Positions 27,280-36,592 of a stretch of DNA of 64,000 nucleotides are shown here, piece by piece; within the stretch, counting starts at the first letter, position 1; every line of letters starts with the position of its first letter. The notes under the pieces were generated by a model. It searched no databases. It saw nothing but the letters and a program-made list of their open reading frames with translations, and had not been told where the DNA came from. This DNA is from Amycolatopsis mediterranei (GTDB lineage Bacteria > Actinomycetota > Actinomycetes > Mycobacteriales > Pseudonocardiaceae). Location: assembly GCF_026017845.1 (NCBI RefSeq), contig NZ_CP100416.1, positions 7,805,078 through 7,869,077 of the forward strand, in the 5' to 3' direction. A program made the position numbers and the translations under genes.

Positions 27280-28656
27280 TCAGTCGGCGAGGCTCCCGTC
27301 GGCGCTGAAGCGGGAGACGACGTCGACGACGGCGTCGGTGGCGCGGCGGGCCTCGTCCTCGGTGATCACCAGTGGCGGTGCGAGGACGAGCATGTGCCCG
27401 TACGGCCGGGCGATGACGCCGTGGCGCTTGCGGATCTCGAAGCAGACGCGCTCGACCGGTGCCCACTCCTGCGGGATCTTGTGCTCGAGGTCGGTCACCA
27501 TCTCCAGCCCGGCGAGCGAGCCGACGATGCGGATGTCGCCGACGGCGGGCAGGTCGGCGGCCGGGGCGAGGCCGGTGCGCAGCCAGTCCGCGATCGTGTG
27601 GGCCTTCGGGACCAGCTGCTCGCGCTCGATGATGTCGATGGTGGCGAGACCGAGCGCACAGGCCACCGGGTGGCCCTGGAAGGTGTAGCCGTGGAAGAAG
27701 CCGCCCGTCTCGAGCAGGCCGTCGGCGATCTCGTCGGTCATCAGCGTGGCGCCAAGGGGGGCGTACCCGCCCGCGATGCCCTTGGCCATGGTGATCATGT
27801 CCGGGCGCATACCCCGGACCTCCGACTCGAACCACGAGCCGACCCGGCCGTACGCGGTGACGACCTCGTCCGCGATCAGCAGGATCCCGTTGCGCGAAAG
27901 GACTTCGCGCACCCGAGGCCAGTAGTCGGCCGGCGGTTCGAGGACGCCGCCGCCCGCCATGATCGGCTCGCCGATCATGGCGGCGATGTTGCCCGCGCCG
28001 ATGCGCTCGATCGTCTGCTCCAGCTCGGCGAGCAGGAAGTCGGTCTGGTCCTGGCCGCCGAACATCTCCGGGCGGTACGAGTTGGGCGGGGTCAGCTTCT
28101 CCACGTGCGGCAGGTTCGGGCCGACTCCCTCCTGCATCGGGGGGAAGCCGGTCGCCGTACCACTGCCGTAAGCGGCGCCGTGGAACGAGTAGTGCCGCGA
28201 CAGAATCCACGTGCGGTCCGGCTCGCCACGCCGGTGGTGGAACAGCCGCGCCGCCTTGATCGCGGTCTCCACCGACTCGGACCCGCCGCTGGTGAAGAAC
28301 ACCCGGTTGATCCCCTCCGGGGCCAGCCCGGCGATGCGCGCGGCGAGGTGGATCGCCTTGTCGTTGGAGAACTCCAGCAGGCTGGTGAAGTACTCCAGCT
28401 CGGTGATCTGCTTCGCGGCGACCTCGGCCAGCTCCTTGCGGCCGTGGCCGAGCGGCGAGTGCCAGACGCCGCCGCCTGCCGCGTCGAGCAGCTCGTTGCC
28501 GCGCGCGTCCCACACGGTGCAGCCTTCGCCGCGCACGATCACCACACGGTCGTGGATGTCCCCGCGCTGCATCGAGCGGAACAGGTGCCGGCGGTCGAGC
28601 TTCTCCAGCTCGGCTGCGGCTTCGGCGACAGAAGGAGTCTGAGGTGCGATGGTCAC
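27280..28656 (-). CDS. Class III PLP-dependent aminotransferase
   Basis: A 458-residue aminotransferase of the omega-amino acid/taurine-pyruvate branch. It shows VWDARGNELLDAAGGGVWHSPLGHG near the start, FFTSGGSESVETAIKAAR for PLP phosphate binding, a glutamate-containing IGEPIMAGGGVL, LLIADEVVTAYGRVG with the PLP-contacting Asp, and MITMAKGIAGGYAPLGA with the Schiff-base lysine. It would transfer an amino group from an amino donor to an aldehyde or keto acid. GTG at 28656 has GGAG seven bases upstream. It follows the GMC oxidoreductase by 14 bp and shares its transcript, so alcohol oxidation to aldehyde and then amination is a plausible pair of steps (inference). Confidence 0.88.
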   Translation of the reverse strand: MTIAPQTPSVAEAAAELEKLDRRHLFRSMQRGDIHDRVVIVRGEGCTVWDARGNELLDAAGGGVWHSPLGHGRKELAEVAAKQITELEYFTSLLEFSNDKAIHLAARIAGLAPEGINRVFFTSGGSESVETAIKAARLFHHRRGEPDRTWILSRHYSFHGAAYGSGTATGFPPMQEGVGPNLPHVEKLTPPNSYRPEMFGGQDQTDFLLAELEQTIERIGAGNIAAMIGEPIMAGGGVLEPPADYWPRVREVLSRNGILLIADEVVTAYGRVGSWFESEVRGMRPDMITMAKGIAGGYAPLGATLMTDEIADGLLETGGFFHGYTFQGHPVACALGLATIDIIEREQLVPKAHTIADWLRTGLAPAADLPAVGDIRIVGSLAGLEMVTDLEHKIPQEWAPVERVCFEIRKRHGVIARPYGHMLVLAPPLVITEDEARRATDAVVDVVSRFSADGSLAD

Positions 28657-28670
28657 GTGCTTCTCCAGTT

Positions 28671-30236
28671 CTACGCCGGGGACTTGGGCAGGGCGGGACG
28701 GCCGAGCAGCAGGTCGGCCGCCTTCTCGCCGATGGCGATCGCGGTGGCGTTCGGCGCGCCGCGGCCGGGGGTCGGCATCACGGAAACGTCGGCGACGCGC
28801 AGGCCTTCGACGCCCTTGACGCGCAGTTCGGGGTCGACGACCTTGCCGATCGAGCAGGTGCCGGTGCCGTGGAAGATCGAGTGCGTGTACGCGCGGACGT
28901 ACGCGCGGACGTCTTTGTCCGAATCGGACTCCGGCGCGCGGTAGTGCGTCTTCGTGTACGGCGAAAGTGCTCGCTGGCGCGCGATCTCCATGCCGATCCG
29001 GACCCCGGCGACGGCCACGTCCAGGTCGCCGTCGGCGCTGAAGTAGCTGTGCTGGATCTTCGGCTTGGTGGTCGGGTCGTTGGAGTCGAGGGTGACCGCA
29101 CCGCGGCTGCCCTGGGTCAGCAGCACCGGGCCGTAGGTGATCGCGTGCCCGGTCGGCAGGCCGAGGCCGCTGTCGGCGAACATCAGCGGGCCGGTGAAGA
29201 ACGCGACGTCCGGCGCCGGCAGGCCGGAGTCCGTGCGGACGTACCCGCCGCACTCCGGGCCGTTCGAGGTGAGCGGGCCGGTGCCGTGCTCCTCGAACTC
29301 CTTGATGTACTGGGGTTCTTCGGCGATCAGCAAGCTGACCGGCAGGTCGTGGCTGTAGATCAGCGGCACGATCGGGTGGTCCTGCAGGTTCGTGCCGACC
29401 TCGGGGTTGTCGACCTGCACGTCGATGCCCAGCAGGTTCAGGTGGTCGGCCGGGCCGATGCCGGAATGCATCAGCAGGTGCGGCGAGTTGTACGCGCCGC
29501 CGCTGAGGATGACTTCGCGCCCGGCGCGGATCGTGACCGTGTCGTCGCCGCGGTGCCCGGTGACGCCGGTCGCGCGGCCGTTCTCGATCAGCACGCGGTG
29601 CACCTGGAGGTTGGTCTCCAGGGTCAGGTTCGGGCGGCCGAGCGCGGGGTGCAGGTACGCGACGGCGGTGCTGCACCGGCGGCCGTTGCGCTGGGTGACC
29701 TGGAAGAAGCCGAAGCCGTCCTGGGTCTTGCCGTTGAAGTCCGCGTTCTCGGCGAACCCCGCCTGCAGCGCGGACTCGATGAAGGCCCGCGACTGGATGT
29801 TCTTCGAACGACCGTCCGAAACGGACATCGGGCCGCCCACGCCGTGGAACTCGTCGGCGCCGCGCTCGTTGTCCTCGGACCGCTTGAAGTACGGCAGGAT
29901 CTCGTCGTAGGTCCAGCCCGGCTGGCCCCAGCCGTCGTAGTCGAGCTTGTTGGCGCGCAGGTACAGCATCGCGTTGATGGAGCTGGTGCCGCCGAGCACC
30001 TTGCCACGCGGGTGGAAGATGCGGCGGCGGTTGAGCTCCGGCTCCTCGTGGGTGTCGTAGTCCCAGTCGTAGCGGGTGCGGAACAGTTCGCCGAAAGCGG
30101 CGGGGATGTGGATGTTCTCCGCGGTGTCGTACGAGCCTGCCTCGATCACGCACACCGTGACGTCCGGATCCTCGGAAAGGCGTGCCGCCAGCACGCAGCC
30201 CGCCGAACCCGCGCCGACGATCACGTAGTCGTACAT
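28671..30236 (-). CDS. GMC-family FAD oxidoreductase (copy 1)
   Basis: A 521-residue flavoprotein of the choline dehydrogenase-like GMC branch. The N-terminal ADP-binding fold is VIVGAGSAGCVLAARLSEDPD; the second signature PRGKVLGGTSSINAM is near residue 75; the active-site pair is in the C-terminal region as His in HSIFHGTGTCSIG and Asn in PGRGAPNATAIAIGEKAADLL. It should oxidise a primary alcohol to an aldehyde. It is closely similar along its whole length to the GMC protein at 34515-36056, so one arose by duplication. ATG at 30236 has GGAGG six bases upstream. It lies between the permease (63-bp gap) and aminotransferase (14-bp gap) in one minus-strand operon. Confidence 0.88.
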   Translation of the reverse strand: MYDYVIVGAGSAGCVLAARLSEDPDVTVCVIEAGSYDTAENIHIPAAFGELFRTRYDWDYDTHEEPELNRRRIFHPRGKVLGGTSSINAMLYLRANKLDYDGWGQPGWTYDEILPYFKRSEDNERGADEFHGVGGPMSVSDGRSKNIQSRAFIESALQAGFAENADFNGKTQDGFGFFQVTQRNGRRCSTAVAYLHPALGRPNLTLETNLQVHRVLIENGRATGVTGHRGDDTVTIRAGREVILSGGAYNSPHLLMHSGIGPADHLNLLGIDVQVDNPEVGTNLQDHPIVPLIYSHDLPVSLLIAEEPQYIKEFEEHGTGPLTSNGPECGGYVRTDSGLPAPDVAFFTGPLMFADSGLGLPTGHAITYGPVLLTQGSRGAVTLDSNDPTTKPKIQHSYFSADGDLDVAVAGVRIGMEIARQRALSPYTKTHYRAPESDSDKDVRAYVRAYTHSIFHGTGTCSIGKVVDPELRVKGVEGLRVADVSVMPTPGRGAPNATAIAIGEKAADLLLGRPALPKSPA

Positions 30237-30299
30237 CCGGTCCTCCATCGTTGAAGTATGCGAAGGGCTAAGCACGGGGAGCATCTCCGGGAATGCGCG

Positions 30300-31778
30300 T
30301 CAGGCGGCCCGTTCGCCGGGCTCCGGCTCGGGTTCGCGGACGAGCTCGAGGTGGTCGGACCGGGTCTCGGCGACGGCGATCCGCGCGTACCGCTCCGGTC
30401 GCTTCACCTTGAGCCACAAGGCATAACCGAAGCCGGCGACGGCGACCGCGAGCAACAGCCACGGCAGCGAGTTGACCACGGCGCTGTCGGTCCCGGTCAG
30501 CAGCGGGAAGTTCAGCACCAGCAGGACCGCCGACGCACCGAGCCCGACCGCGCCGAGCGCGGGGGCGAGCTTGGTCCGCCACCAGTGGCCGTCCGGGCGC
30601 TTGCGGAAGAACCCGATCACGGAGACGGCCGCGAACGCCTGCAGCACGACGATCCCGAGCGTCCCGACACCGAGCAGGCTGGTGGCGAGGTTCGTGTACG
30701 GGTCGAGCCCGCCGGCCGCGAACGCGCCCACCACGACGACCGTCAGGACGGTTTGGACGATGCTGGCGCGGTGCGGTGACGCGTGCTTCGCGTGCACCTG
30801 GCCGAGCCAGCCGGGGAGCACCCGTTCCCGGCCCAGCACGAAGGTGTAGCGGTTGGTGGCGTTGTGCAGCGCGAGGAGCGCGGCGAGCGTACTGGTGCAC
30901 AGCAGGACCTGCATCACCGAGCCGAGCACCGGTGAGACGTAGTCGGAGCCCAGCGTGAGGAACAATCCGCCGAGCTGCTCCCCCGCCACCTGCTGCACCT
31001 GGTCCGCGCCGATGCCACCGACGGCCACCCAGCTGGTCAGCGCATAAAAGACAGCGATCACGACGACCGACGCGTACGTCGCCCGCGGGACCGTCTTTCG
31101 CGGGTCCTTCGCCTCTTCACCGTAGAGCGACGCGGATTCGAAGCCGATGAACGACATGAAGGCGAACATCATCGTCACGCCGATGGCGCCGGTGAACACG
31201 GTGGACGGCTGGAACGCCGTCAGCGGCAGGGCCTGCACGCCCTTGTGGCCGATGATGAAGACGTCGAGAATCGCGAGCACGCCGATCTCGGCGACCATCA
31301 GCACGGCGAGCACCTTGGCGGAGACGTCGATCTGCCGGTACCCGAGCACGGCGACCACCGCTATCGCGAGCGCCGACCAGGCTTCCCACGGGAGAACGAG
31401 CCCATAGGCGTCCGCCGTCAGCTTCGTGAAGTAGCCGAAGGTCCCGGCCAGGCCGATCGACGCCGCGTTGTACGACAGCACCGCGACCAGGCCGCCCGCG
31501 ACGGCCGGGGGTTTGCCGATGCCCAGCGAGAAGTACGTGTAGAAGCCGCCCGCGTTGACCACCCGGCGGCTCATCGCCGCGTACCCCACCGAGAAGCAGA
31601 GCAGCACGATCCCGGCGAAGACGAACACCGCGGGTACGCCCGCGCCGTTGCCCAGGGTGAAGGCGAGCGGCACCGTGCCGACCACCGCGGCCAGCGGCGC
31701 GGCGGCCGCCACCACCAGCAGCACGATCTTCGGCGTGGTCAGCACACCGCGCAGACCGGGCGTCTTTTCCTTGCTCAT
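30300..31778 (-). CDS. APC-superfamily amino acid permease
   Basis: A 492-residue membrane protein with about twelve helices. It begins MSKEKTPGLRGVLTTPKIVLLVVAAAAPLAAVVGTVPLAF and has the APC hallmark FMSFIGFESASLYGEEAKDPRKTVPRA in mid-protein, where FIGFES marks the unwound substrate helix. Such carriers import amino acids or polyamines. The C-terminal tail is charged (REPEPEPGERAA). ATG at 31778 has GGAG seven bases upstream and follows the FAD enzyme gene by 14 bp. Sharing an operon with an aminotransferase suggests import of an amino donor or amine (inference). Confidence 0.85.
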   Translation of the reverse strand: MSKEKTPGLRGVLTTPKIVLLVVAAAAPLAAVVGTVPLAFTLGNGAGVPAVFVFAGIVLLCFSVGYAAMSRRVVNAGGFYTYFSLGIGKPPAVAGGLVAVLSYNAASIGLAGTFGYFTKLTADAYGLVLPWEAWSALAIAVVAVLGYRQIDVSAKVLAVLMVAEIGVLAILDVFIIGHKGVQALPLTAFQPSTVFTGAIGVTMMFAFMSFIGFESASLYGEEAKDPRKTVPRATYASVVVIAVFYALTSWVAVGGIGADQVQQVAGEQLGGLFLTLGSDYVSPVLGSVMQVLLCTSTLAALLALHNATNRYTFVLGRERVLPGWLGQVHAKHASPHRASIVQTVLTVVVVGAFAAGGLDPYTNLATSLLGVGTLGIVVLQAFAAVSVIGFFRKRPDGHWWRTKLAPALGAVGLGASAVLLVLNFPLLTGTDSAVVNSLPWLLLAVAVAGFGYALWLKVKRPERYARIAVAETRSDHLELVREPEPEPGERAA

Positions 31779-31792
31779 GGTCAACTCCAGTA

Positions 31793-33169
31793 TCAGGCTG
31801 CGCGGCGGAGCCGGGGGCCGGGCTCCGGCCGGCTGTCCCCGGCGGGGGTGCGCGGGGTGCGAAGGGTGCGAAGCACCATGCTCGGGCGCATCAGGCTCTG
31901 CGGCGGGTCGATCAGCCCGGCCACGCGCAGGAACGCCTCGCCGAGCCCGGCGTCGTGGGTGGCGGCGGTCTGCAGGCGCGCCATGAAGGCATTGGCCATC
32001 CGGACTTTCAGCGTGCGCTTGCCTTCGACCTCCGGGAACGCGAGATCGCCGCCGGCGGAGATCTCCCACGGCACGTCCACCACCTTCGCGATGTCCTTGA
32101 AGAAGGCGCGCGGGTCGGGGATGCCGGCCTGGAGGTGCTCGCGCAGGGTCAGCGCCTGCAACGCCGCCGACGCCATGCCCTGGCCGTAGACCGGGTTGAA
32201 CGAGCACACCGCGTCGCCCGCGACCAGGAACCCCCGGGGAAGCCGGGTCAGCTTCTCGAAGCGGCGGCGCTGGCTGGCCGGGTACTTGAAGGTGACCGGG
32301 GCACCGATCGGCTCGGCAGCCACGATGGCGTCGTGGACATCGGGCACCGGCAGCGACTTCGCGAAGGCGAGGAAGCCCGCCTCGTCGGTGGGCGGGTGGT
32401 CGCCGAGGATGCCGGTCAGCGACAGCATCCCGAGGCCGCCGCCCAGGGTGTGCAGGAACGCGCCGCGCGGGTTCGCGGGGGTGGCGACGGGGTTGATCGA
32501 CATGTCGCCCCGGAACGGGTCGACGTCGAAGCGATACCGGCGGCTGGTGTAGGCGAGCCCGACCTTGACGCGGTCCTCTTCGACGTTCCCGTAGCCGAGG
32601 GAGGCGAGCCAGCCGGGGGCGCGCGAGCCCTTGCCGGTGGCGTCGACGACGAGGTCCGCGTCGAGCACCTCTTCGACGCCGCCGGGGCCGCGGCCCTGCA
32701 CGCGGACGCCGGTGACGCGGTCCGAGCCGGCCGTCGCGACCGGGCCGATCACGTCGGTGTTGTCCACGAAGGTCACATTGCGGATCGCACGGACGCGCCC
32801 GCGCACGTGGTCCTCCAACACCGGACGGGCGACACCGACCAGGCGCAGGCCGGTGTCGGACGGGCGGATGCGGTGCCCGTCGAAGTACCAGCGGACCTGC
32901 CCGCCGAGGTCGCCGACCGGGATGTCCGCGGCGATCAGCTCGGCGGTGAAGCCGGGGAAGAAGTCCTCCAGGATCTCCTGGCCGCGCGCCAGCAGGCCGT
33001 GCGCGTGCCGGCCCTGCGGCACACCGCGGCGGCCTTCCCGCACGCCGGCGAGTGCGTCGCGGTCGACGACCAGCACCTCGGTGAAGACGTCCGACAGCAC
33101 CCTGGCGACGAACATTCCCGCCATGCTGCCGCCGAGCACGATCGCGCGGTCTCCGACATGACTGCTCAT
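31793..33169 (-). CDS. FAD-dependent monooxygenase-like protein
   Basis: A 458-residue flavoprotein. The N-terminal dinucleotide fold is AIVLGGSMAGMFVARVLSDVF with acidic VVDRD at the second strand end. The second FAD signature is FLVAGDAVCSFNPVYGQGM. This layout matches geranylgeranyl-reductase/squalene-epoxidase-like and PHBH-like enzymes that oxidise or epoxidise hydrophobic substrates using NAD(P)H. No membrane anchor is visible. ATG at 33169 is the first gene of the minus-strand operon FAD enzyme-permease-GMC-aminotransferase and faces the divergent hydroxylase operon across a 150-bp control region. Substrate unknown. Confidence 0.8.
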   Translation of the reverse strand: MSSHVGDRAIVLGGSMAGMFVARVLSDVFTEVLVVDRDALAGVREGRRGVPQGRHAHGLLARGQEILEDFFPGFTAELIAADIPVGDLGGQVRWYFDGHRIRPSDTGLRLVGVARPVLEDHVRGRVRAIRNVTFVDNTDVIGPVATAGSDRVTGVRVQGRGPGGVEEVLDADLVVDATGKGSRAPGWLASLGYGNVEEDRVKVGLAYTSRRYRFDVDPFRGDMSINPVATPANPRGAFLHTLGGGLGMLSLTGILGDHPPTDEAGFLAFAKSLPVPDVHDAIVAAEPIGAPVTFKYPASQRRRFEKLTRLPRGFLVAGDAVCSFNPVYGQGMASAALQALTLREHLQAGIPDPRAFFKDIAKVVDVPWEISAGGDLAFPEVEGKRTLKVRMANAFMARLQTAATHDAGLGEAFLRVAGLIDPPQSLMRPSMVLRTLRTPRTPAGDSRPEPGPRLRRAA

Positions 33170-33232
33170 GGGCGTCCTCTCTCGGGGCTCAAGGAATCCT
33201 CACACCGCGCAAGTGCGGGCAGCGTCTTCCGG

Positions 33233-33251
33233 GTTGCGCCCGTGGCGCAAC
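33233..33251. promoter_or_regulatory. Inverted repeat in divergent control region
   Basis: GTTGCGCC (33233-33240), CGT, GGCGCAAC (33244-33251). A direct repeat GCAACGYTGG overlaps its right arm and recurs about 35 bp on (near 33282-33293). The site is centred between the divergent starts at 33169 and 33320, so it is a good operator candidate for both operons. Confidence 0.45.
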
Positions 33252-33319
33252 GCTGGAGACGCCCACGCGCGGAGGCAGGTGCAACGTTGGGGGACGGCCA
33301 TCGACCGAGGAGGACCCCA

Positions 33320-34495
33320 GTGACCGACGTGCCGAGCCACGAAGAACTCGTCAGCAGGGCGACCGATCTGGTGCCGCTGCTCAGGAAGCACGCCCAGTGG
33401 TCGGAAGAGAACCGGCGGTTGCACGAAGAGGTCATCGAAGGGCTCGGCGCGGCCGGGTTCTTCAAGATGCGCGTCCCGCGCCGCTACGGCGGTTACGAGG
33501 CGAGCGCGCGCACGGTCGTCGAGGTCGCCGCCGAGCTCGGCCGCGGCGACGGCGCCGTCGGCTGGACGCAGCAGGTGTGGTGGATCCCCGGCTGGATGGT
33601 CGGCCTGTTCCCCGACTCCGTGCAGGACGAGGTGTACCGGACGCCGGACGTGCGCGTCTGCGGCACGCTCAGCCCGACCGCGATGGCGACGCCGGTCGAC
33701 GGCGGGTACCTGGTCAACGGCAAGTGGGGCTTCATCAGCGGCGCGCTGCACAGCCACTGGCAGGAGATCATCGCGGTCACCCCGTTGCCGGACGGCCAGA
33801 TGATGCCGGTCATGGGCCTGGTCCCGATCTCCGACGTCGAGATCGTCGACGACTGGCACACCATGGGCGTGCGCGGCTCCGGCAGCGTCACCACCATCGC
33901 GAAGGACCTGTTCGTCCCCGCCGAGCGGACCCTCCCGCTGCCCGCGATCCTGCAGGAGCAGTACGCGTCGGCGCTCAACGCGGACCTGCCGATGTACAAG
34001 GCGCCGCTGCTCGCGGTCGCCGCGGCCACCACCGTCGGCACCGTGCTCGGCATGGCGCGCGGCGCGATGGAGGCGTTCATGGAGCGCCTGCCGGGCCGGA
34101 AGATCACCTACACCAGCTACGACGACCAGCGCGAGGCGCCGATCACGCACCTGCAGCTGGCCGAGGCATCGCTGAAGATCGACCAGGCCGAGTTCCACAG
34201 CTACCGGGTCGCCGACCTGCTCGACGCCAAGTCCGCGGCCGGCGAGCCGTGGAAGATCGAGGAGCGCGCCCGCGCCCGCGCCGAGGTCGGCGTCGTGTGC
34301 CAGCTCGCCAAGGAGGCCGTCGACCTCCTCTTCGGGGCCAGCGGCGGTTCGTCGATCTACGAGTCGGTGGCCATCCAGCGCATCGCGCGCAACGTCACCA
34401 CCGCCAACCTGCACGCGCTGATGTACCCGCCCACCGCGTTCGAGCTGTACGGGCGGGTGCTCGCGGGCCTCGAACCGAACACGCTCTACATCTGA
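33320..34495 (+). CDS. Acyl-CoA-dehydrogenase-fold flavin-dependent hydroxylase (copy 1)
   Basis: A 391-residue protein with the acyl-CoA dehydrogenase fold but resembling the HsaA/HpaH-C2 type of two-component monooxygenases. It begins with LVSRATDLVPLLRKHAQWSEENRRL, has DDWHTMGVRGSGSVTTIAKDLFVP mid-protein, and ends LYGRVLAGLEPNTLYI, a tail typical of this group. Such enzymes use reduced flavin supplied by a separate reductase to hydroxylate an aromatic or related substrate. A matching reductase lies at 52798-53370. GTG at 33320 has GAGGAGG six bases upstream. It leads an operon with the GMC gene (19-bp gap) and two NTF2-like genes. A relative lies at 43893-45071. Confidence 0.8.
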   Translation: MTDVPSHEELVSRATDLVPLLRKHAQWSEENRRLHEEVIEGLGAAGFFKMRVPRRYGGYEASARTVVEVAAELGRGDGAVGWTQQVWWIPGWMVGLFPDSVQDEVYRTPDVRVCGTLSPTAMATPVDGGYLVNGKWGFISGALHSHWQEIIAVTPLPDGQMMPVMGLVPISDVEIVDDWHTMGVRGSGSVTTIAKDLFVPAERTLPLPAILQEQYASALNADLPMYKAPLLAVAAATTVGTVLGMARGAMEAFMERLPGRKITYTSYDDQREAPITHLQLAEASLKIDQAEFHSYRVADLLDAKSAAGEPWKIEERARARAEVGVVCQLAKEAVDLLFGASGGSSIYESVAIQRIARNVTTANLHALMYPPTAFELYGRVLAGLEPNTLYI

Positions 34496-34514
34496 TCCGC
34501 GCCGGGAGAAACCC

Positions 34515-36056
34515 ATGTACGACTACGTCATCGTCGGTGCGGGATCAGCGGGCTGCGTGCTCGCCGCGCGCCTGTCCGAAGATCCGGACGTCAAGGTCTG
34601 CCTGCTGGAAGCGGGCCCGGCCGACAACGCCGAGAACATCCACGTGCCGTCGGCGTTCGCCACGCTGTTCCGCACCCGCTACGACTGGGACTACGACAGC
34701 CACGACGAGCCCGCGCTGAACGGACGGCGGGTGTTCCTGCCGCGCGGGCGCGTGCTCGGCGGGACGAGTTCGCTCAACGCGATGATCTACGCGCGCGGCA
34801 ACCGGCTCGACTTCGACGAATGGGAGACGCCGGGCTGGACGTACGACGAAATCCTGCCGTACTTCAAGCGGTCCGAAGACAACGAGCGCGGCGCCGACGA
34901 GTTCCACGGGGCCGGCGGGCCACTGACCGTCTCCAATGGACGGTCGAACAACCCGAGCGCCCAGGCCTTCGTGGACGCCGCCGTCGAAGCGGGGCTGCCG
35001 GCCAACGACGACTTCAACGGGAAGAACCAGGACGGCTTCGGGTTCTTCCAGGTGACCACGCGCGACGGGCGCCGGTGCAGCACGGCGGTGGCGTTCCTGC
35101 ACCCCGTGCTGGGGCGGCCGAACCTGACCGTCGAGACGAACTTCCAGGCGCACCGGGTGCTGATCGAGAACGGCCGCGCGGTGGGCGTCGCCGGGCAGCG
35201 GCTCGACGAAGAGCTGACGATCCGCGCGGACCGGGAGGTCATCCTCTCGGCGGGCGCGTACAACTCGCCGCAGCTGCTGATGCTGTCCGGCGTCGGGCCG
35301 GCCGCGCAGCTGGGGATGCTCGGCATCCCGGTGGTGGCGGACCTGCCGGAGGTCGGGCAGAACCTGCAGGACCACGCGCTGGTGCCGCTGACCTTCACGC
35401 ACTCGCAGCCGGTCAGCCTGCTGACCGCGATGGAACCGCAGAACATCCGGCGGTTCGTCGAGGAGGGCACCGGCCCGACCGCGTCGAACGGCCCGGAAGC
35501 GGGCGGGTTCGCGCGCACCCGGTCCGGCATCCCGGCCCCGGACGTGGAGTTCTTCGCGGCACCGATCATGTTCGTCGACAGCGGCCTGGCGTTCCCGACC
35601 GCGCACGCGATCTCCTGCGGACCGGCGCTGCTGACCCCGGAAAGCCGGGGCAGCGTGACGCTCGCTTCGGCGGACCCGACGGCGAAACCGCGGATCGTGC
35701 ACAACTACCTGCTCGAAGAAGCGGACATGGTGACCGCGGTCGAGGCGCTGCGGATGGGCCTGCACATCGCCCGGCAGCCCGCGATGCGGCCGTACACGGA
35801 GGAACTCTTCCGCGCTCCGGAATCGGAGTCGGACCAGGACCTGCGCGCGTACGTCCGCCGCTGGACGCATTCGATCTTCCACGCTTCGGGCAGCTGCGCC
35901 ATCGGCACCGTCGTCGACGCTTCCCTGCGCGTGCACGGCGTCGACGGCCTGCGGGTCGCCGACGCCTCGGTGATGCCGAAGGTCGGCCGCGGCCAGCCGA
36001 ACGCGGCGGCCATCGCGATCGGCGAGAAAGCGGCCGACCTGATCAAGCACATTTGA
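34515..36056 (+). CDS. GMC-family FAD oxidoreductase (copy 2)
   Basis: A 513-residue choline-dehydrogenase-like flavoprotein with VIVGAGSAGCVLAARLSEDPD at the start, PRGRVLGGTSSLNAM near residue 77, and the catalytic region HSIFHASGSCAIG plus VGRGQPNAAAIAIGEKAADL. It is a paralogue of the GMC enzyme at 28671-30236 with near-identical blocks such as TPGWTYDEILPYFKRSEDN. The two sit in divergent operons about 4 kb apart. It should oxidise an alcohol on a pathway intermediate. The ATG follows GGGAGAAACCC and the hydroxylase stop by 19 bp. Confidence 0.88.
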   Translation: MYDYVIVGAGSAGCVLAARLSEDPDVKVCLLEAGPADNAENIHVPSAFATLFRTRYDWDYDSHDEPALNGRRVFLPRGRVLGGTSSLNAMIYARGNRLDFDEWETPGWTYDEILPYFKRSEDNERGADEFHGAGGPLTVSNGRSNNPSAQAFVDAAVEAGLPANDDFNGKNQDGFGFFQVTTRDGRRCSTAVAFLHPVLGRPNLTVETNFQAHRVLIENGRAVGVAGQRLDEELTIRADREVILSAGAYNSPQLLMLSGVGPAAQLGMLGIPVVADLPEVGQNLQDHALVPLTFTHSQPVSLLTAMEPQNIRRFVEEGTGPTASNGPEAGGFARTRSGIPAPDVEFFAAPIMFVDSGLAFPTAHAISCGPALLTPESRGSVTLASADPTAKPRIVHNYLLEEADMVTAVEALRMGLHIARQPAMRPYTEELFRAPESESDQDLRAYVRRWTHSIFHASGSCAIGTVVDASLRVHGVDGLRVADASVMPKVGRGQPNAAAIAIGEKAADLIKHI

Positions 36057-36123
36057 GCAAGCACGAATCGAGAAAAGGACGATTCCGCCGCGCCGACAAT
36101 TATCGTGGGAAGGCTCTCGGATT

Positions 36124-36592
36124 AGGAGATCACTATGTCGGTGAGTGCTGAGGACAGGTTGTCCGACTACTACGGCCCGTTCACCAGTGAGCGGGAGAAG
36201 GAAGTCCTGGGTGTTCCGCTGCGCCTGGTCGGTGCGTGGGCGGAGAACTCGGCCGATGGTGTGGCCGAGGTGTTCACCGAGGACGGGATCCTGATCCTGC
36301 CGGGTGATGTGTACAAGGTCGGCCGGGATGAGATCCGGGCGTTCATGAAGGCCGCTTACGCGGGCCCGTTCAAGGGTTCCGGGGTGACCGGTCAGCCGGT
36401 CGACGTGCGGTTCGCGTCGGACTCGGTGGCTTTGCTGCGCACCCACGGCGGGATCCTCGCCGCCGGTGAGACGGAGATCGACCCGGAACTGGCGGTCCGG
36501 TCGACCTGGGTGTGCGTGAAGAAGGACGGCGAGTGGTTCCTCGCCGGCTACCAGAACAGCCCCCGTGGCGCCGGCGCCACCCTTCGTTGGTA
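36124..36592. repeat. 469-bp inverted repeat, left arm
   Basis: From the ribosome binding site (AGGAGATCACT) to the last sense codon of the NTF2 gene, this stretch is the reverse complement of 38287-38755, with a single difference (T versus G in a glycine codon near 36227, synonymous). Similarity stops abruptly at both ends, including within the stop codon (TAG versus TAA). Confidence 0.97.

Noticed and set aside
26055..27280. Integrase or transposase remnants near the tRNA
   Set aside because: No frame gives recombinase motifs; only repeats, palindromes and one condensation-like fragment were found.
26884..28944. Long plus-strand frame over the aminotransferase
   Set aside because: Antisense shadow; the minus strand encodes an intact class III aminotransferase with all motifs.
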